Counted from the stretch's first letter, positions 8,681 to 18,476 are shown. The stretch: 64,000 bases of DNA from an uncultured Bacteroidales bacterium (GCA_944323845.1 CALUUA010000001.1:62001-126000), one strand, 5' to 3'. The notes: generated from the letters alone by a model not told the origin. Numbers and translations are program-made.

Positions 8681-10012
8681 TTATCTTCTGCTGCGTGATA
8701 CCGAACCCCCGCCGCGCGATCCTCCGGAAAAGCCGGAAGATGATCGGATTCCTGATGAAGAAGAGCTTCTGTTGAATGAGCTGCTCCTGTTGCTGTTGTA
8801 GGAAGGGGTCCTGTTATAAGACGAGGTGCTTCTGCCGGTGTTGTAGGAACTCCTGTTCATGGTCCCGGAAGAACTGTTGTATCCGGATGACCGGGAAGTA
8901 GTGCCGCTCTGCCTGTTGTAGCTTGTGCTAGAAGACGGCCTTCGGTAGTTCGAAACAGAAGCCTTGCCGCTGCCTCTCGATACCGTTCCTGCGGAACGCG
9001 AAGTCGAGCTTGTGCCTCTCGATACCGTTCCTGCGGAACGCGAAGTCGAGCTTGTGCCTCTCGATACCGTTCCTGCGGAACGTGAAGTCGAGCTTGTGCT
9101 TCTCGATACGGTTCCTGCAGAACGTGAAGTCGAGCTTGTGCCTCTCGATACCGTTCCGGATGAGCGGGAAACGGAACTTGACCCACGCGATACAGTCCCT
9201 GAAGACCTCGATACGGACGACGATACCGTCCTGCTGACAGAACTTCTGGTGCCGGAAGCGGCCCTGCTCACCGATCTGAGTCCTGAAGAATTGCCTCTGG
9301 AGACTGTCGATGCGGTCCTCGATACTCCTGAACCGGAAGCGATCCTGGAAATTCCGGATGTCCTCGAACCGAATGAACCGGTGGAGTTCCGGGAGCCGAA
9401 ATAAACATCGCGTCCGTTATGGTATCTGTGATCCCAATATCCTGCATGGTGATGGTGGTGATGGTGCCAGTAATGGTCATATGCCCAGTACGGCCTGTGA
9501 TACCACGGATCCCAATACCACGGGTTCCAGTACCAAGGATCCCACCAGCGCCCGTAATACCATGGATTCCTGTAAGACACTCCGTAATACCACGGATCCC
9601 AATACCATGAATCCCAGTACCACGGGGTCCATAGAGTACTCCATGTGAAAGCCCAGGCTGCAGCCGGAACGATGGCATAGCTTGCATACCATGTCTGCTC
9701 GAACGGGTCGTCCGTAATGGTGATGGAGCTGATGGAAGAATTGTTGAAATTGATGACGGCGGACTTGTTTTCCGGTATTATTACCGTGTCCGGCTGTTCA
9801 TTTTCGGAAAAAAGGTATATTTCCGAATTTCTGGTGCGCTCTGCAAGCTCATTGACCTTCCGGTCATCGGCAGCAGTGGCGGATGGCGTCTCTTCCGAAT
9901 GTGTGCGGTAGATACCATCATTAAATCTCTGGCCCGACGATACGACGGCCGTTGTGCCGCAGGATGAGAATGCCAGCATTGCCGGAATCAGCATGTAAAG
10001 ATTCAGTTTCAT
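8681..10012 (-). CDS. Low-complexity lipoprotein rich in Trp/Tyr, His and Ser repeats
   Basis: A 443-residue lipoprotein of unknown function. The N-terminus is a lipoprotein signal with lipobox LAFSSC (Cys about residue 18). A short folded stretch (about 25-115) is followed by a Trp/Tyr/Pro-rich block (about 118-180) built on repeats of WDPWYW/WNPWYW, then seven consecutive His and AGYWDHRYH, and then a Ser/Arg/Thr-rich region (about 205-430) with six 14-residue units of the type TSSTSRSAGTVSRG. An AAGGAGA Shine-Dalgarno-like stretch sits 8 nt before the ATG, unusual in this window. The His and aromatic blocks could bind metal or sugar polymers, but that is only inference. Confidence 0.75.
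   Translation of the reverse strand: MKLNLYMLIPAMLAFSSCGTTAVVSSGQRFNDGIYRTHSEETPSATAADDRKVNELAERTRNSEIYLFSENEQPDTVIIPENKSAVINFNNSSISSITITDDPFEQTWYASYAIVPAAAWAFTWSTLWTPWYWDSWYWDPWYYGVSYRNPWYYGRWWDPWYWNPWYWDPWYHRPYWAYDHYWHHHHHHHAGYWDHRYHNGRDVYFGSRNSTGSFGSRTSGISRIASGSGVSRTASTVSRGNSSGLRSVSRAASGTRSSVSRTVSSSVSRSSGTVSRGSSSVSRSSGTVSRGTSSTSRSAGTVSRSTSSTSRSAGTVSRGTSSTSRSAGTVSRGTSSTSRSAGTVSRGSGKASVSNYRRPSSSTSYNRQSGTTSRSSGYNSSSGTMNRSSYNTGRSTSSYNRTPSYNSNRSSSFNRSSSSSGIRSSSGFSGGSRGGGSVSRSRR
8975..9226. repeat. Six tandem 42-bp units inside the lipoprotein gene
   Basis: Six contiguous 42-bp repeats (8975, 9017, 9059, 9101, 9143, 9185) encode 14-residue Ser/Thr/Arg-rich units on the minus strand. The four at lower coordinates are nearly identical and the last two more diverged, consistent with recent slippage or unequal exchange. 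The unit length keeps the frame, so copy number can vary without breaking the gene. Confidence 0.9.
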
Positions 10013-10045
10013 AATGGAATCTCCTTATAAATTAAAAATATTTAG

Positions 10046-10053
10046 TACCTTCG
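10046..10053 (+). promoter_or_regulatory. Candidate -7 element for proS
   Basis: TACCTTCG resembles the Bacteroidetes -7 element TAnnTTTG with one change. If used, the proS mRNA leader is about 145 nt and contains the nested inverted repeat at 10082-10124. No clear -33 element is visible. Confidence 0.3.
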
Positions 10054-10204
10054 CGGTCTTGATTGTGCAGACCGTCATTTCTTCTGCAATTGTAAGACCA
10101 AACTTATATTGATAAGATGCAGAAACAATGTCGGATGTCAACGGCAAATCCAAAAATATATGCAACAGTATTGACGAAGTCAAATATAATTAAAATCGAG
10201 CATA

Positions 10205-11683
10205 ATGGCAAAAGAGGTTACCAAAAGATCGGACAACTACTCCCAGTGGTATGACAATCTTGTAGTCAAGGCCGACCTTGCTGAAAGGTCAGCTGTCAGG
10301 GGCTGTATGGTCATCAAGCCCTACGGATACGCCATTTGGGAAAAGATGCAGCATATTCTGGATCGGAAATTCAAGGAGACCGGGCATCAGAACGCGTATT
10401 TCCCGCTTTTCATACCGAAGTCTTTCCTGAGCAGGGAAGCCGAACATGTGGAAGGCTTCGCCAAGGAGTGCGCCGTAGTCACGCATCACAGGCTGATGGC
10501 CAATCCTGACGGTCCCGGAGTCGTGGTCGATCCTTCGGCCAGACTGGAGGAGGAGCTGGTGGTAAGGCCGACGTCCGAGACTATAATATGGAATACATAC
10601 AAGAACTGGATTACATCATGGAGAGATCTGCCTGTCCTGTGCAACCAGTGGGCAAATGTGGTGAGATGGGAGATGAGGACCCGTCTTTTCCTGCGTACAG
10701 CCGAATTCCTCTGGCAGGAAGGCCATACTGCGCACGCCACGAGTGAAGAAGCCATGGAAGAGGCCATGAAGATGGTCAACGTGTATGCTGACTTCGCGCG
10801 CAATTACATGGCCATGCCGGTAGTCGTGGGGCACAAGAGCCCGAACGAAAGGTTCGCCGGCGCCCTCGATACTCTCACCATCGAGGCCATGATGCAGGAC
10901 GGAAAAGCTTTGCAGGCTGGAACCTCGCATTTCCTCGGACAGAATTTCGCCAAGGCCTTCGATGTGCAGTTCACGAACAGGGAAGGCAAGCAGGAGTATG
11001 TCTGGGCTACATCATGGGGCGTTTCCACCCGTCTGATGGGAGCTTTGATCATGGCGCACGGAGATGACAACGGACTTGTGCTCCCTCCGGCCCTCGCCCC
11101 GATTCAGGTGGTCATGGTCCCTATCTACAAGAGCGAAGAGGAAAGGACGGCCATACTGGACAAGATGGACCAGCTGAAAAAGGAACTTGAAGCCCATGGC
11201 CATTCAGTGAAAATAGATGACAGGGATACGTTGAGGCCGGGATTCAAATTCGCGGAATGGGAGCTGAAGGGTGTTCCTGTCAGGATAGCCATAGGCCCTC
11301 GCGATATGGAGAACGGAACCGTGGAGCTCGCCCGCCGGGACACTATGGAAAAGGTTTCCGCTTCTCAGGAAGGTCTTGGAAAGAGGATCGAGGATCTTCT
11401 GGAGGAAATCCAGAAAAATATTTATGACAAGGCTCTGAAATTCAGGGACAGCCATATCGTCAAGGTGGATACGTGGGAAGACTTCAAGGCTAAAATAGAA
11501 GAAGGGGGCTTCCTGCTCTGCCACTGGGACGGGACTACCGAGACGGAAGAAAAGATAAAGGAAGAGACCAAGGCTACCATCAGGTGCATTCCTATCGACT
11601 CCGCAGTGTGCGAAGAAGAAGGCAAATGCATCTATAGCGGAAAACCGTCCCACAGGAGGGTGCTTTTCGCCAGATCCTACTGA
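10205..11683 (+). CDS. proS: Prolyl-tRNA synthetase (archaeal/eukaryotic-like, type 3)
   Basis: Charges tRNA-Pro with proline. The 492 residues match the short class II ProRS without the bacterial editing insert: an N-terminal catalytic core with [34 protein letters not shown] (motif 2 region) and [20 protein letters not shown] (motif 3), an anticodon-binding domain (about 290-390), and a C-terminal zinc-like domain with Cys residues ([15 protein letters not shown] region) ending in Arg-Ser-Tyr, typical of archaeal-type enzymes. This type is common in Bacteroidetes. The 192-bp upstream gap is shared with the divergent lipoprotein gene. Confidence 0.96.
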   Translation: MAKEVTKRSDNYSQWYDNLVVKADLAERSAVRGCMVIKPYGYAIWEKMQHILDRKFKETGHQNAYFPLFIPKSFLSREAEHVEGFAKECAVVTHHRLMANPDGPGVVVDPSARLEEELVVRPTSETIIWNTYKNWITSWRDLPVLCNQWANVVRWEMRTRLFLRTAEFLWQEGHTAHATSEEAMEEAMKMVNVYADFARNYMAMPVVVGHKSPNERFAGALDTLTIEAMMQDGKALQAGTSHFLGQNFAKAFDVQFTNREGKQEYVWATSWGVSTRLMGALIMAHGDDNGLVLPPALAPIQVVMVPIYKSEEERTAILDKMDQLKKELEAHGHSVKIDDRDTLRPGFKFAEWELKGVPVRIAIGPRDMENGTVELARRDTMEKVSASQEGLGKRIEDLLEEIQKNIYDKALKFRDSHIVKVDTWEDFKAKIEEGGFLLCHWDGTTETEEKIKEETKATIRCIPIDSAVCEEEGKCIYSGKPSHRRVLFARSY

Positions 11684-11749
11684 TTCATGACAGGGATGCC
11701 TGCATGGATGACCCTACAGACACGGATAATTAGTCAAATGAATCAAATA

Positions 11750-12850
11750 ATGAAAAGACTCTTCTTTACATTGCTGGCCTTCGCGCCGATTCTGTCCGCT
11801 GCCCAGGAAGCTGCGCAGCCTGAAACACTGAAAATTCTGGATGAGGCCGCGGAAGCCGTCGAATCGGCGCCCAAGGTGGAAGTCGAAGCGACGCCTAAGC
11901 CGAAATACTGGAAGAACTCCCTGCAGACAAAGCTCGATTTCGGCCAGACTTCGCTGACCAATTGGGCTGCCGGAGGATACAATACCATTTCTCTGAAGAC
12001 CTTCATAGATGCGAATGCCAACTATGCGAAGGACAAGATGTTCTGGAACAACCGCCTGCAGCTTGACTACGGTTTCCTGTATTCGGCTGACAAGCCTGTC
12101 CTGCAGAAGAGCGATGACAGGATCTATCTGGAAAGCAAATGGGGATATCAGGCCAAGGATGAACTGTATTATTCGGTGAACTTCAGTTTCAGATCCCAGT
12201 TTTCCGATACATATGATTTCCCTACTCCGTCTGCGAAAGCTGACGGATCCCCATTGCCGGAAGGCCAGGAATATAATGCCCAAGACTGGAAGGCCGCCAG
12301 CGTGCTGAAATCAGGTTTCCTGTCGCCGGCATATACGAATCTGGCTCTCGGTCTTGACTACAAGCCTCTGAAGTGGCTGACAGTGAACCTTGCGCCTCTG
12401 ACCGGAGGTCTTGTCATAGTCAACAACCCGATGTTGAGGGAGTCTTACAGCCAGCCGCTGAAGAAACGCTATAAGGATGCGGCCGACCTGCCGAAACTGG
12501 AAGACGGCACAGTGGACGGGAATGTCTACGAGCCTGTGAAATTCGAGTTCGGTGCCCAGCTCAAGGTGGATTTCAAGGTGAACGTAAATGACAACTTCGC
12601 CTTTTCGTCACAGGTCGTCCTCTTTTCCGACTACCTCGACAAGCCGCAGAATCTGCGTGTGAACTGGGATACGAGGATAGACTGGAAACTGACAAAATTC
12701 TTCTCTTTCACCATCCTGACGAATCTGATATATGACGACAACGTCATGATAGTGACCCCTGAAGAGAAGGCTGCCGGACTTTCCGGCAAGCAGCGTGTCC
12801 AGTTCAAGGAATCGCTTTCCTTCGGTTTTGTCTATACTTTCGCCAGATAG
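11750..12850 (+). CDS. DUF3078 family protein
   Basis: A 366-residue exported protein with a signal peptide (MKRLFFTLLAFAPILSAAQE) and a DUF3078-like body: WKNSLQTKLDFGQTSLTNWA near residues 70-90, then repeated aromatic strands (LDYGFLYSADKP, SKWGYQAKDELYYSVNFSF) ending FGFVYTFAR. The pattern suggests an outer-membrane beta-barrel, although the function of the family is not known. The frame extends upstream to 11687, but the Met at 11750 directly precedes the signal peptide. It lies between proS and tilS on the same strand. Confidence 0.75.
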   Translation: MKRLFFTLLAFAPILSAAQEAAQPETLKILDEAAEAVESAPKVEVEATPKPKYWKNSLQTKLDFGQTSLTNWAAGGYNTISLKTFIDANANYAKDKMFWNNRLQLDYGFLYSADKPVLQKSDDRIYLESKWGYQAKDELYYSVNFSFRSQFSDTYDFPTPSAKADGSPLPEGQEYNAQDWKAASVLKSGFLSPAYTNLALGLDYKPLKWLTVNLAPLTGGLVIVNNPMLRESYSQPLKKRYKDAADLPKLEDGTVDGNVYEPVKFEFGAQLKVDFKVNVNDNFAFSSQVVLFSDYLDKPQNLRVNWDTRIDWKLTKFFSFTILTNLIYDDNVMIVTPEEKAAGLSGKQRVQFKESLSFGFVYTFAR

Positions 12851-12856
12851 CTGTCA

Positions 12857-12875
12857 CGGCAGGCCGAGCCTGCCG
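12857..12875. repeat. Short hairpin before tilS
   Basis: CGGCAGGC-CGA-GCCTGCCG is a perfect 8-bp inverted repeat 4 bp before the tilS ATG, followed by GACAATG twice. Its tail resembles the CAATG hairpin family, although the arms differ. The position could occlude or expose the tilS start. Confidence 0.4.
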
Positions 12876-12879
12876 GACA

Positions 12880-14307
12880 ATGCGGACAATGTATCATGAG
12901 TTTTCATGCATATTGGCCCGGATGGGCCTATGGAATGACACCGGCACGGTTCTGCTGGCAGTCAGCGGAGGCATTGACTCCATGTGCATGGCCGACCTTT
13001 TCCGAAGGACGGGACTGCCGTTCGCTATAGCCCATTGCAATTTCCATCTCCGCCCTCATGAGTGTGACGAGGACGAGGCTTTGGTACGGACGTGGGCGGA
13101 AACGAACGGAATACGGTTTCACCGGCAGGATTTCGATACGGAAAGTTTCGCTTCGACGCGCGGAATCAGCATAGAGATGGCCGCGAGGGAACTCCGTTAC
13201 CGCTGGTTCGCGGAACTGTGCATTAAGAACGGCTATACCGCCCTCTGTGTCGCGCACAATGCCAATGACAATGCTGAAACCCTCTTCCTGAATATAGTCC
13301 GCGGTACGGGTATCAAGGGACTCTCGGGGATGGGATACGAATCGGCGGCTCCGTATTCTTCGGAGGATAGTCCGGTAAGACTGTTGCGGCCCCTGCTCTC
13401 CTTTACCAGAAAACAGATAGAAGGATACGTGCGCGCCTGTTCCATACCATACAGGGAAGACAGCACGAATGCGCAGACAGACTATACCAGAAACAAGATA
13501 AGGCATCTGGTCTTTCCTGTCCTCGAACAGATAAATCCATCGTTTATCAAGACGGTTTCAGACGAGATGGGATATTTCGCACAGGCGGAAGCCATGCTCG
13601 ATTCGTATTACAGGACAGCAGCAGACACCGTGCTTTCTTCGGAGGGAGGCGATGAATCGGTGGACCTGAAACTTCTGCTGCGGCTGGAGCATTGGGAATA
13701 TGTACTGTATCGGCTTATGGACGGCAGGGGCTTCAACAGCGCTTCTGTAAGAGCCGTTATGTCCCTGCTGAAAAGCGACAGGACCATACCCGGCAAGAAA
13801 TTCCGCTCGGCGACCCATGTCATGGCAGCGGCAGGGGGCAGGCTGATATTCCGCCCGGCACTGAAAGAAGGACTTCGCCCTGGAGATTTTCCCGGCAATT
13901 CCGCTCAGGATGTCTTCACTGTAGTGAGAGGGGAGGGCAGCTATCGCTGCAATGGGACCTCTTTTTCGGTCTCTGTCACGGACAGGGCCTGTATAGCCTC
14001 GCTGAAACAGCCGTCCGGCACCCTTCTTTTCGATGCATCCCTCCTGAAATTCCCCTTCGTCTGCCGTGTATGGAGGGACGGAGACTGGTTCGTACCCTTC
14101 GGCATGAAAGGACGGAAAAAGGTCAGCGATTTCTTCACTGACCTCAAATATGATTTTTTCCGCAAGCAATCCGCGGTAATGGTAGCGGATACCTCCGATC
14201 CTGAAAGCGACGGGCACAGGGTGGCCGCCGTGTTGGGCGAACGGATAGACGACCGCTACAGAATCACCGATGCTACCGCAAAGGTGCTGGTGCTCCGCCG
14301 GCTGTAG
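12880..14307 (+). CDS. tilS: tRNA(Ile)-lysidine synthase TilS
   Basis: TilS puts lysine on C34 of the CAU-anticodon tRNA-Ile so that it reads AUA. The 475 residues include the PP-loop AVSGGIDSMCMADLF (about residues 28-42), HCNFHLR, VAHNANDNAETLFLNIVRGTG, YREDSTNAQTDYTRNKIRHLVFP (split here as the RNKIRH signature), and a C-terminal TilS domain with MKGRKKVSDFFTDLK. Two close ATG codons (12880, 12889) are possible starts. It converges on sppA with a 7-bp gap. Confidence 0.94.
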   Translation: MRTMYHEFSCILARMGLWNDTGTVLLAVSGGIDSMCMADLFRRTGLPFAIAHCNFHLRPHECDEDEALVRTWAETNGIRFHRQDFDTESFASTRGISIEMAARELRYRWFAELCIKNGYTALCVAHNANDNAETLFLNIVRGTGIKGLSGMGYESAAPYSSEDSPVRLLRPLLSFTRKQIEGYVRACSIPYREDSTNAQTDYTRNKIRHLVFPVLEQINPSFIKTVSDEMGYFAQAEAMLDSYYRTAADTVLSSEGGDESVDLKLLLRLEHWEYVLYRLMDGRGFNSASVRAVMSLLKSDRTIPGKKFRSATHVMAAAGGRLIFRPALKEGLRPGDFPGNSAQDVFTVVRGEGSYRCNGTSFSVSVTDRACIASLKQPSGTLLFDASLLKFPFVCRVWRDGDWFVPFGMKGRKKVSDFFTDLKYDFFRKQSAVMVADTSDPESDGHRVAAVLGERIDDRYRITDATAKVLVLRRL

Positions 14308-14314
14308 CCTATAT

Positions 14315-16096
14315 CTATCTTATGGTCACCTCGTAAGGGAGTCTGGCATATACTTTCCCGCTTTCATTTGCATTCCACTGGCGGAAAGCCTCCTCCACAT
14401 CCTCGAACGGAGTGTCCTTGAACACGGAGACAGCCGAGCTTCCGCCGTTCAGGGCAAGCGATATCCTTTCTAAAGGACCCAGCGGTTTCGGATATTCTGC
14501 GATATTCCACATGGACAGGTCTGCCGGACCGGCTCCGCTGGCCGTGACTGCATAGCGGAGGGCATCCATAAGCGTTCCCTTCCTGTCTGCCAATCTTAGC
14601 CTTACTGCATCATCCCCGGCCCATACGCGTCCCTGACCGATTTCATCCACATAGCTCCTTTCCAAAGACCTCCCTTCTGCCACCACTGTGGTGAAAGTCT
14701 CGTAAATATTTTCCACGGAAGCCTGCATGTATGCCGCTTCCTTGCCTGTAAGCGGTCGCAGGCAGGAATACATGTCGCTATGCTCGTTTGAATTGACGAA
14801 GTCGACACCGACATGGGCTATTTCGTCAATAGTGCGGCTGAAGTCTGGAATCATGCTGAATACCCCTATCGAGCCTGTGAGCGTGCTGCTGTTCGTGAAA
14901 ATATAGTCGCATCCTGCCGATATCCAGTATCCTCCTGAAGCGGCAAAGTCACCGAAAGAGGCTATGACCGGCTTTTCTTCCGAGAGCAGGGCTATCTCGT
15001 CCCTGATTTTTTCTGACGCGAGGACACTGCCGCCCGGAGAGTTCACCCTGAAGACCACTGCCTTTATGTCGTCGTTTTCCCTCACATCTGATATGATTTT
15101 CGCGAACCTGTCACCGGCCACCTGCTGTCCGATATTGCCGTCGATAATGTTCCCCTCGGCGAAGATTACGGCTACAGTGTTGTCCGCCCGGAAATCAGGG
15201 GTCACTTTGAGGGACGCATAGTCGCTGATGGATATCATGGCTGTCTTGTCGAAGCCGGAAGCCTCGAAATATTCTGTCAGTCTGGACTTGAGCCCGTCCA
15301 GCGTCAGAAGCTCGTCCACCAGTCCGGCATCGACAAAGTCCTGAGGGAAATTCAGCTCCAGATTATCTAAGGCGGCATTGAAACTCTCCGCGCTTATCCC
15401 GCGGCTTTCGGCTATCGAAGATACCCATGAATCCCAGACGGAACTGATCATTTCCTGATACTGTTCCCTGTTTTCCGGGCTGGATTCGTTCCTGACGAAC
15501 ATTTCGCCGGCGGATTTGTATTTCCCGTGCCTTATCAGCTGTACGTTTATGCCGAGCTTCCCGAGAATGTCCTTCAGGAAGAACATCTGGCTTGAAATGC
15601 CCGTAAGCGTGTTCATTCCTCCGGCATGCGGAGTCATGTATATCTTGTCCGAGGCTGAAGCGAGGTAATAGCCTGCATTCGACGGGTTCTCGATGTAGGA
15701 AATCACGGCCTTGCCGCTCATCCTGAAGTTCACGAGAGCCTGACGCAGCTCTTCTATCTGGGCCATTCCTCCGTATGCCATGTCGGGCTTCATGTAGATA
15801 TATTTCACCGCAGGGTCTCCGGCCGCAGTCTCTATGGCTCTGACAGCATCCAATATGCCTATCGTCCTGATTTGTGACCCGTACAGGCCGGATATGGGAT
15901 TCGCCCCGATGCTCTGCTCCGCCAGCTGCACTTCAGACATGTCTATCTTCAATATCGCCGATCCCGGCATGGCCGGACCGGATTTTCCGAGCAAGGTCAG
16001 GGAGCCGACCACGCCGAAGAAGATGAAGAGCTTCGCAATGCCTAAAATAAGGCAGCCTGTAATGACTGCCAATGTGATTTTCAGAAAATCTTTCAT
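14315..16096 (-). CDS. sppA: Signal peptide peptidase SppA, 67K type
   Basis: A membrane-anchored serine protease that degrades cleaved signal peptides. The 593 residues match the long tandem-domain SppA. An N-terminal membrane anchor (about 5-40) precedes the first S49 domain, with the general-base Lys region IRHGKYKSAGEMF (about residue 200). The second S49 domain carries the nucleophile region ASFGDFAASGGYWISAGCDY (about 385-405), with Ser in ASGG. Convergent with tilS and divergent from the nfn operon. Confidence 0.95.
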   Translation of the reverse strand: MKDFLKITLAVITGCLILGIAKLFIFFGVVGSLTLLGKSGPAMPGSAILKIDMSEVQLAEQSIGANPISGLYGSQIRTIGILDAVRAIETAAGDPAVKYIYMKPDMAYGGMAQIEELRQALVNFRMSGKAVISYIENPSNAGYYLASASDKIYMTPHAGGMNTLTGISSQMFFLKDILGKLGINVQLIRHGKYKSAGEMFVRNESSPENREQYQEMISSVWDSWVSSIAESRGISAESFNAALDNLELNFPQDFVDAGLVDELLTLDGLKSRLTEYFEASGFDKTAMISISDYASLKVTPDFRADNTVAVIFAEGNIIDGNIGQQVAGDRFAKIISDVRENDDIKAVVFRVNSPGGSVLASEKIRDEIALLSEEKPVIASFGDFAASGGYWISAGCDYIFTNSSTLTGSIGVFSMIPDFSRTIDEIAHVGVDFVNSNEHSDMYSCLRPLTGKEAAYMQASVENIYETFTTVVAEGRSLERSYVDEIGQGRVWAGDDAVRLRLADRKGTLMDALRYAVTASGAGPADLSMWNIAEYPKPLGPLERISLALNGGSSAVSVFKDTPFEDVEEAFRQWNANESGKVYARLPYEVTIR

Positions 16097-16135
16097 AAAC
16101 GATGTCCAATTTCCATCAAAATTAAGTAAAATTCT

Positions 16136-16143
16136 TAAATTTG
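16136..16143 (+). promoter_or_regulatory. Candidate -7 element for the nfn operon
   Basis: TAAATTTG fits TAnnTTTG and lies 57 bp before the ATG at 16201, in the divergent gap with sppA. No good -33 TTG is visible. Confidence 0.4.
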
Positions 16144-16200
16144 TGAAATCCGGCTTCCCCGGTTTTGCCGGAACGGACTTATCAGACCGGAAATATTGTT

Positions 16201-17049
16201 ATGTATAGGATTCTGAAAAAAGAAATGCTTTCGCCTGCGATATGCAGGATGAAAGTACTGGCTCCGCGTGTGGCGTCTTCTGCCCGGCCGGGGCAGTTTC
16301 TGATAGTGCGCGTCAATGAGCGCGGCGAACGCATACCTCTTACCATCAGCGATTTCGATGCGGAGGAAGGTTCTGTTACCATTGTTACACAGAAAATAGG
16401 GGCCTCCACGAAGGAGATCTGCGCCCTCGAAGAGGGGGAAGGCTTCGAAGACGTGGTGGGGCCTCTCGGCCTGCCGTCGGATTTTACCGAGAAATCCGAT
16501 GAAGAGCTGAAGGAGAGCCGCTATATATTCATTGCCGGCGGAGTCGGCACAGCTCCGGTATATCCTCAGGTCAAGTACCTTAAGGCGCATGGCGCATATG
16601 TGGACGTGATCATCGGGGCGAAGACTTCCGACCTTATTATCTACAGGGAAGAGATGTCGGCTGTCTGCGACCATCTGTATATCTGCACCGATGACGGAAG
16701 CGAGGGCTTCAAGGGTATGGTGACCGGCCTTCTGGAAAAGGTGGTGGCCGAGGACGGTAACAAGTACACACAGGCTGTGGCCATAGGACCAATGATAATG
16801 ATGAAGTTCGCGACCCTTTCGGCGAAGAAGCTGGGGCTGCCGATTGTCGTAAGCCTGAATACCCTGATGGTGGACGGAACCGGCATGTGCGGGGCCTGCA
16901 GGGTGACCGTGGCAGGGAAGACCCGCTTCGCATGTGTGGAAGGCCCCGAGTTCGATGGCTATGATGTGGACTTCGACGAGGCCATGCGGCGTCAGGGAAT
17001 GTACCGGAAAGAGGAGATCGAGGAAGACCACAAGTGCAAGATCAGATAA
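16201..17049 (+). CDS. NfnA-type ferredoxin:NADP+ reductase subunit (sulfide dehydrogenase alpha-like)
   Basis: Small flavin subunit of the NfnAB (NADH-dependent reduced ferredoxin:NADP+ oxidoreductase) type. From ATG 16201 the product is 282 residues: an N-terminal FAD-binding barrel with RPGQFLIVRVNERGERIPLT (FAD RxxP region, about 35-55), a nucleotide domain with FIAGGVGTAPVYPQVKYL (about 115-132), and a C-terminal [2Fe-2S] loop with GMCGACRV and FACVEGPEFD, the DHODH electron-transfer-like cysteine arrangement. The partner flavoprotein follows after 22 bp. Electron bifurcation is known for some Nfn pairs; here it is inferred. Confidence 0.85.
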   Translation: MYRILKKEMLSPAICRMKVLAPRVASSARPGQFLIVRVNERGERIPLTISDFDAEEGSVTIVTQKIGASTKEICALEEGEGFEDVVGPLGLPSDFTEKSDEELKESRYIFIAGGVGTAPVYPQVKYLKAHGAYVDVIIGAKTSDLIIYREEMSAVCDHLYICTDDGSEGFKGMVTGLLEKVVAEDGNKYTQAVAIGPMIMMKFATLSAKKLGLPIVVSLNTLMVDGTGMCGACRVTVAGKTRFACVEGPEFDGYDVDFDEAMRRQGMYRKEEIEEDHKCKIR

Positions 17050-17071
17050 ACATCGTTGAGACTGGAAGATT

Positions 17072-18460
17072 ATGGCAAACAAGATACCAAGAGTCCCCGT
17101 AAGGGAGCAGGACCCGAAAGTCAGGGCTGCCAATTTCGAAGAAGTATGTTATGGCTACAATGAGGAGGAAGCGGTGCTGGAGGCTTCGAGATGCCTGCAT
17201 TGCAAGAACCCGAGGTGTGTCGCTTCATGCCCGGTGTCGGTGAAGATTCCTGAATTCATTGCCGCTGTGGCGGCAGGCGATTTCATGGCCGCGGCGTCCG
17301 TGATAGCGGAGGATTCGTCCTTGCCGGCAGTCTGCGGCAGGGTATGTCCGCAGGAAACCCAGTGTGAAGGAAGCTGCATCCTCGGCGTGAAAGCCGAACC
17401 TGTAGCCATAGGAAAACTGGAAAGGTTCGTGGCGGACTGGTCTCGCGCCCACGGGACGAAGAAAGTGGAAAAGGCACCGGCCAACGGCCATAAGGTAGCC
17501 GTGGTGGGCAGCGGTCCTGCCGGACTGGCATGTGCATACGATTTGGCGAAGTGGGGCTATGACGTGACGGTTTTCGAAGCTTTGCACAAGCCGGGCGGAG
17601 TGCTGGAATACGGGATTCCGGAGTTCAGGCTGCCGAAAGAAAGGGTAGTGGCCGCCGAGATTGCCGACGTGAAGGCTATGGGCGTCAGGATAGAGACAAA
17701 CGTAGTGGTCGGAAGGACAGTCACCATAGATTCCCTTTTCGATAAGGAAGGCTTCTCTGCCGTGTTCATCGGCTCGGGTGCAGGACTTCCGCGATTCATG
17801 AATATTCCCGGGGAAAATCTGAACGGGGTATTCTCGGCGAATGAGTTCCTGACGAGGAACAATCTCATGGATGCCTACCGGGACGATTATCTGACCCCGG
17901 TCATGCATGCGAAGAAGGTCGTCGTGGTAGGCGGGGGAAATGTGGCAATGGATGCCGCCCGTACTGCATTGCGTCTCGGCGGCGATGTGACTGTCGTCTA
18001 CAGGAGGACTGAAGTGGAACTGCCGGCAAGACGGGAGGAAGTGCATCATGCCAAGGAAGAGGGCGTGAAATTCATGATGCTTTCGAATCCGGTCGAGATC
18101 ATCGGGGACGAGAAAGGCTGGGTCAGCGGAATCAGATGTATCCGCATGGAACTCGGCGAACCTGATGAGAGCGGCCGCCGGTCGCCTGTGCCTGTTCCGG
18201 GTTCTGAATTCGGGATAGAGGCGGACTCTGTCATCATGGCTCTCGGAACATCCCCTAATCCGCTCATTGCCAGGACTACGGCCGGACTGGAGACGAACCG
18301 TCGCGGCTGTCTTGTGGCTGACGGCGACGGAGTGACCACGAGGCCGGGAGTATTTGCCGGCGGCGATGCAGTGACAGGTGCGGCTACCGTCATTCTGGCT
18401 ATGGGAGCCGGACGAAAGGCGGCAGCGGCCATCGACAGATACATAAAGGGTTTGGAATAA
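17072..18460 (+). CDS. NfnB-type large subunit (glutamate synthase small-subunit/GltA-like flavoprotein)
   Basis: A 462-residue FAD/NAD(P)-binding iron-sulfur protein, annotated in relatives as glutamate synthase (NADPH) GltA or NfnB. The N-terminal iron-sulfur region has CLHCKNPRCVASCPVSVKIP (about residues 40-60) and CGRVCPQETQCEGSC. The FAD motif is VAVVGSGPAGLACAYDLA (about 145-162), the NAD(P) motif is VVVVGGGNVAMDAARTALRLG (about 283-303), and the late GVFAGGDAVTGAATVILAMG closes the FAD site. No glutamate synthase large subunit lies nearby, so the NfnAB role is favoured. Confidence 0.85.
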   Translation: MANKIPRVPVREQDPKVRAANFEEVCYGYNEEEAVLEASRCLHCKNPRCVASCPVSVKIPEFIAAVAAGDFMAAASVIAEDSSLPAVCGRVCPQETQCEGSCILGVKAEPVAIGKLERFVADWSRAHGTKKVEKAPANGHKVAVVGSGPAGLACAYDLAKWGYDVTVFEALHKPGGVLEYGIPEFRLPKERVVAAEIADVKAMGVRIETNVVVGRTVTIDSLFDKEGFSAVFIGSGAGLPRFMNIPGENLNGVFSANEFLTRNNLMDAYRDDYLTPVMHAKKVVVVGGGNVAMDAARTALRLGGDVTVVYRRTEVELPARREEVHHAKEEGVKFMMLSNPVEIIGDEKGWVSGIRCIRMELGEPDESGRRSPVPVPGSEFGIEADSVIMALGTSPNPLIARTTAGLETNRRGCLVADGDGVTTRPGVFAGGDAVTGAATVILAMGAGRKAAAAIDRYIKGLE

Positions 18461-18476
18461 AGTTCAACAGGAAAAT

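Noticed and set aside
8857..9687. Long frames on both strands inside the lipoprotein repeat region
   Set aside because: They are a by-product of the 42-bp repeats; the minus-strand lipoprotein has a signal peptide and Shine-Dalgarno site and explains the region.
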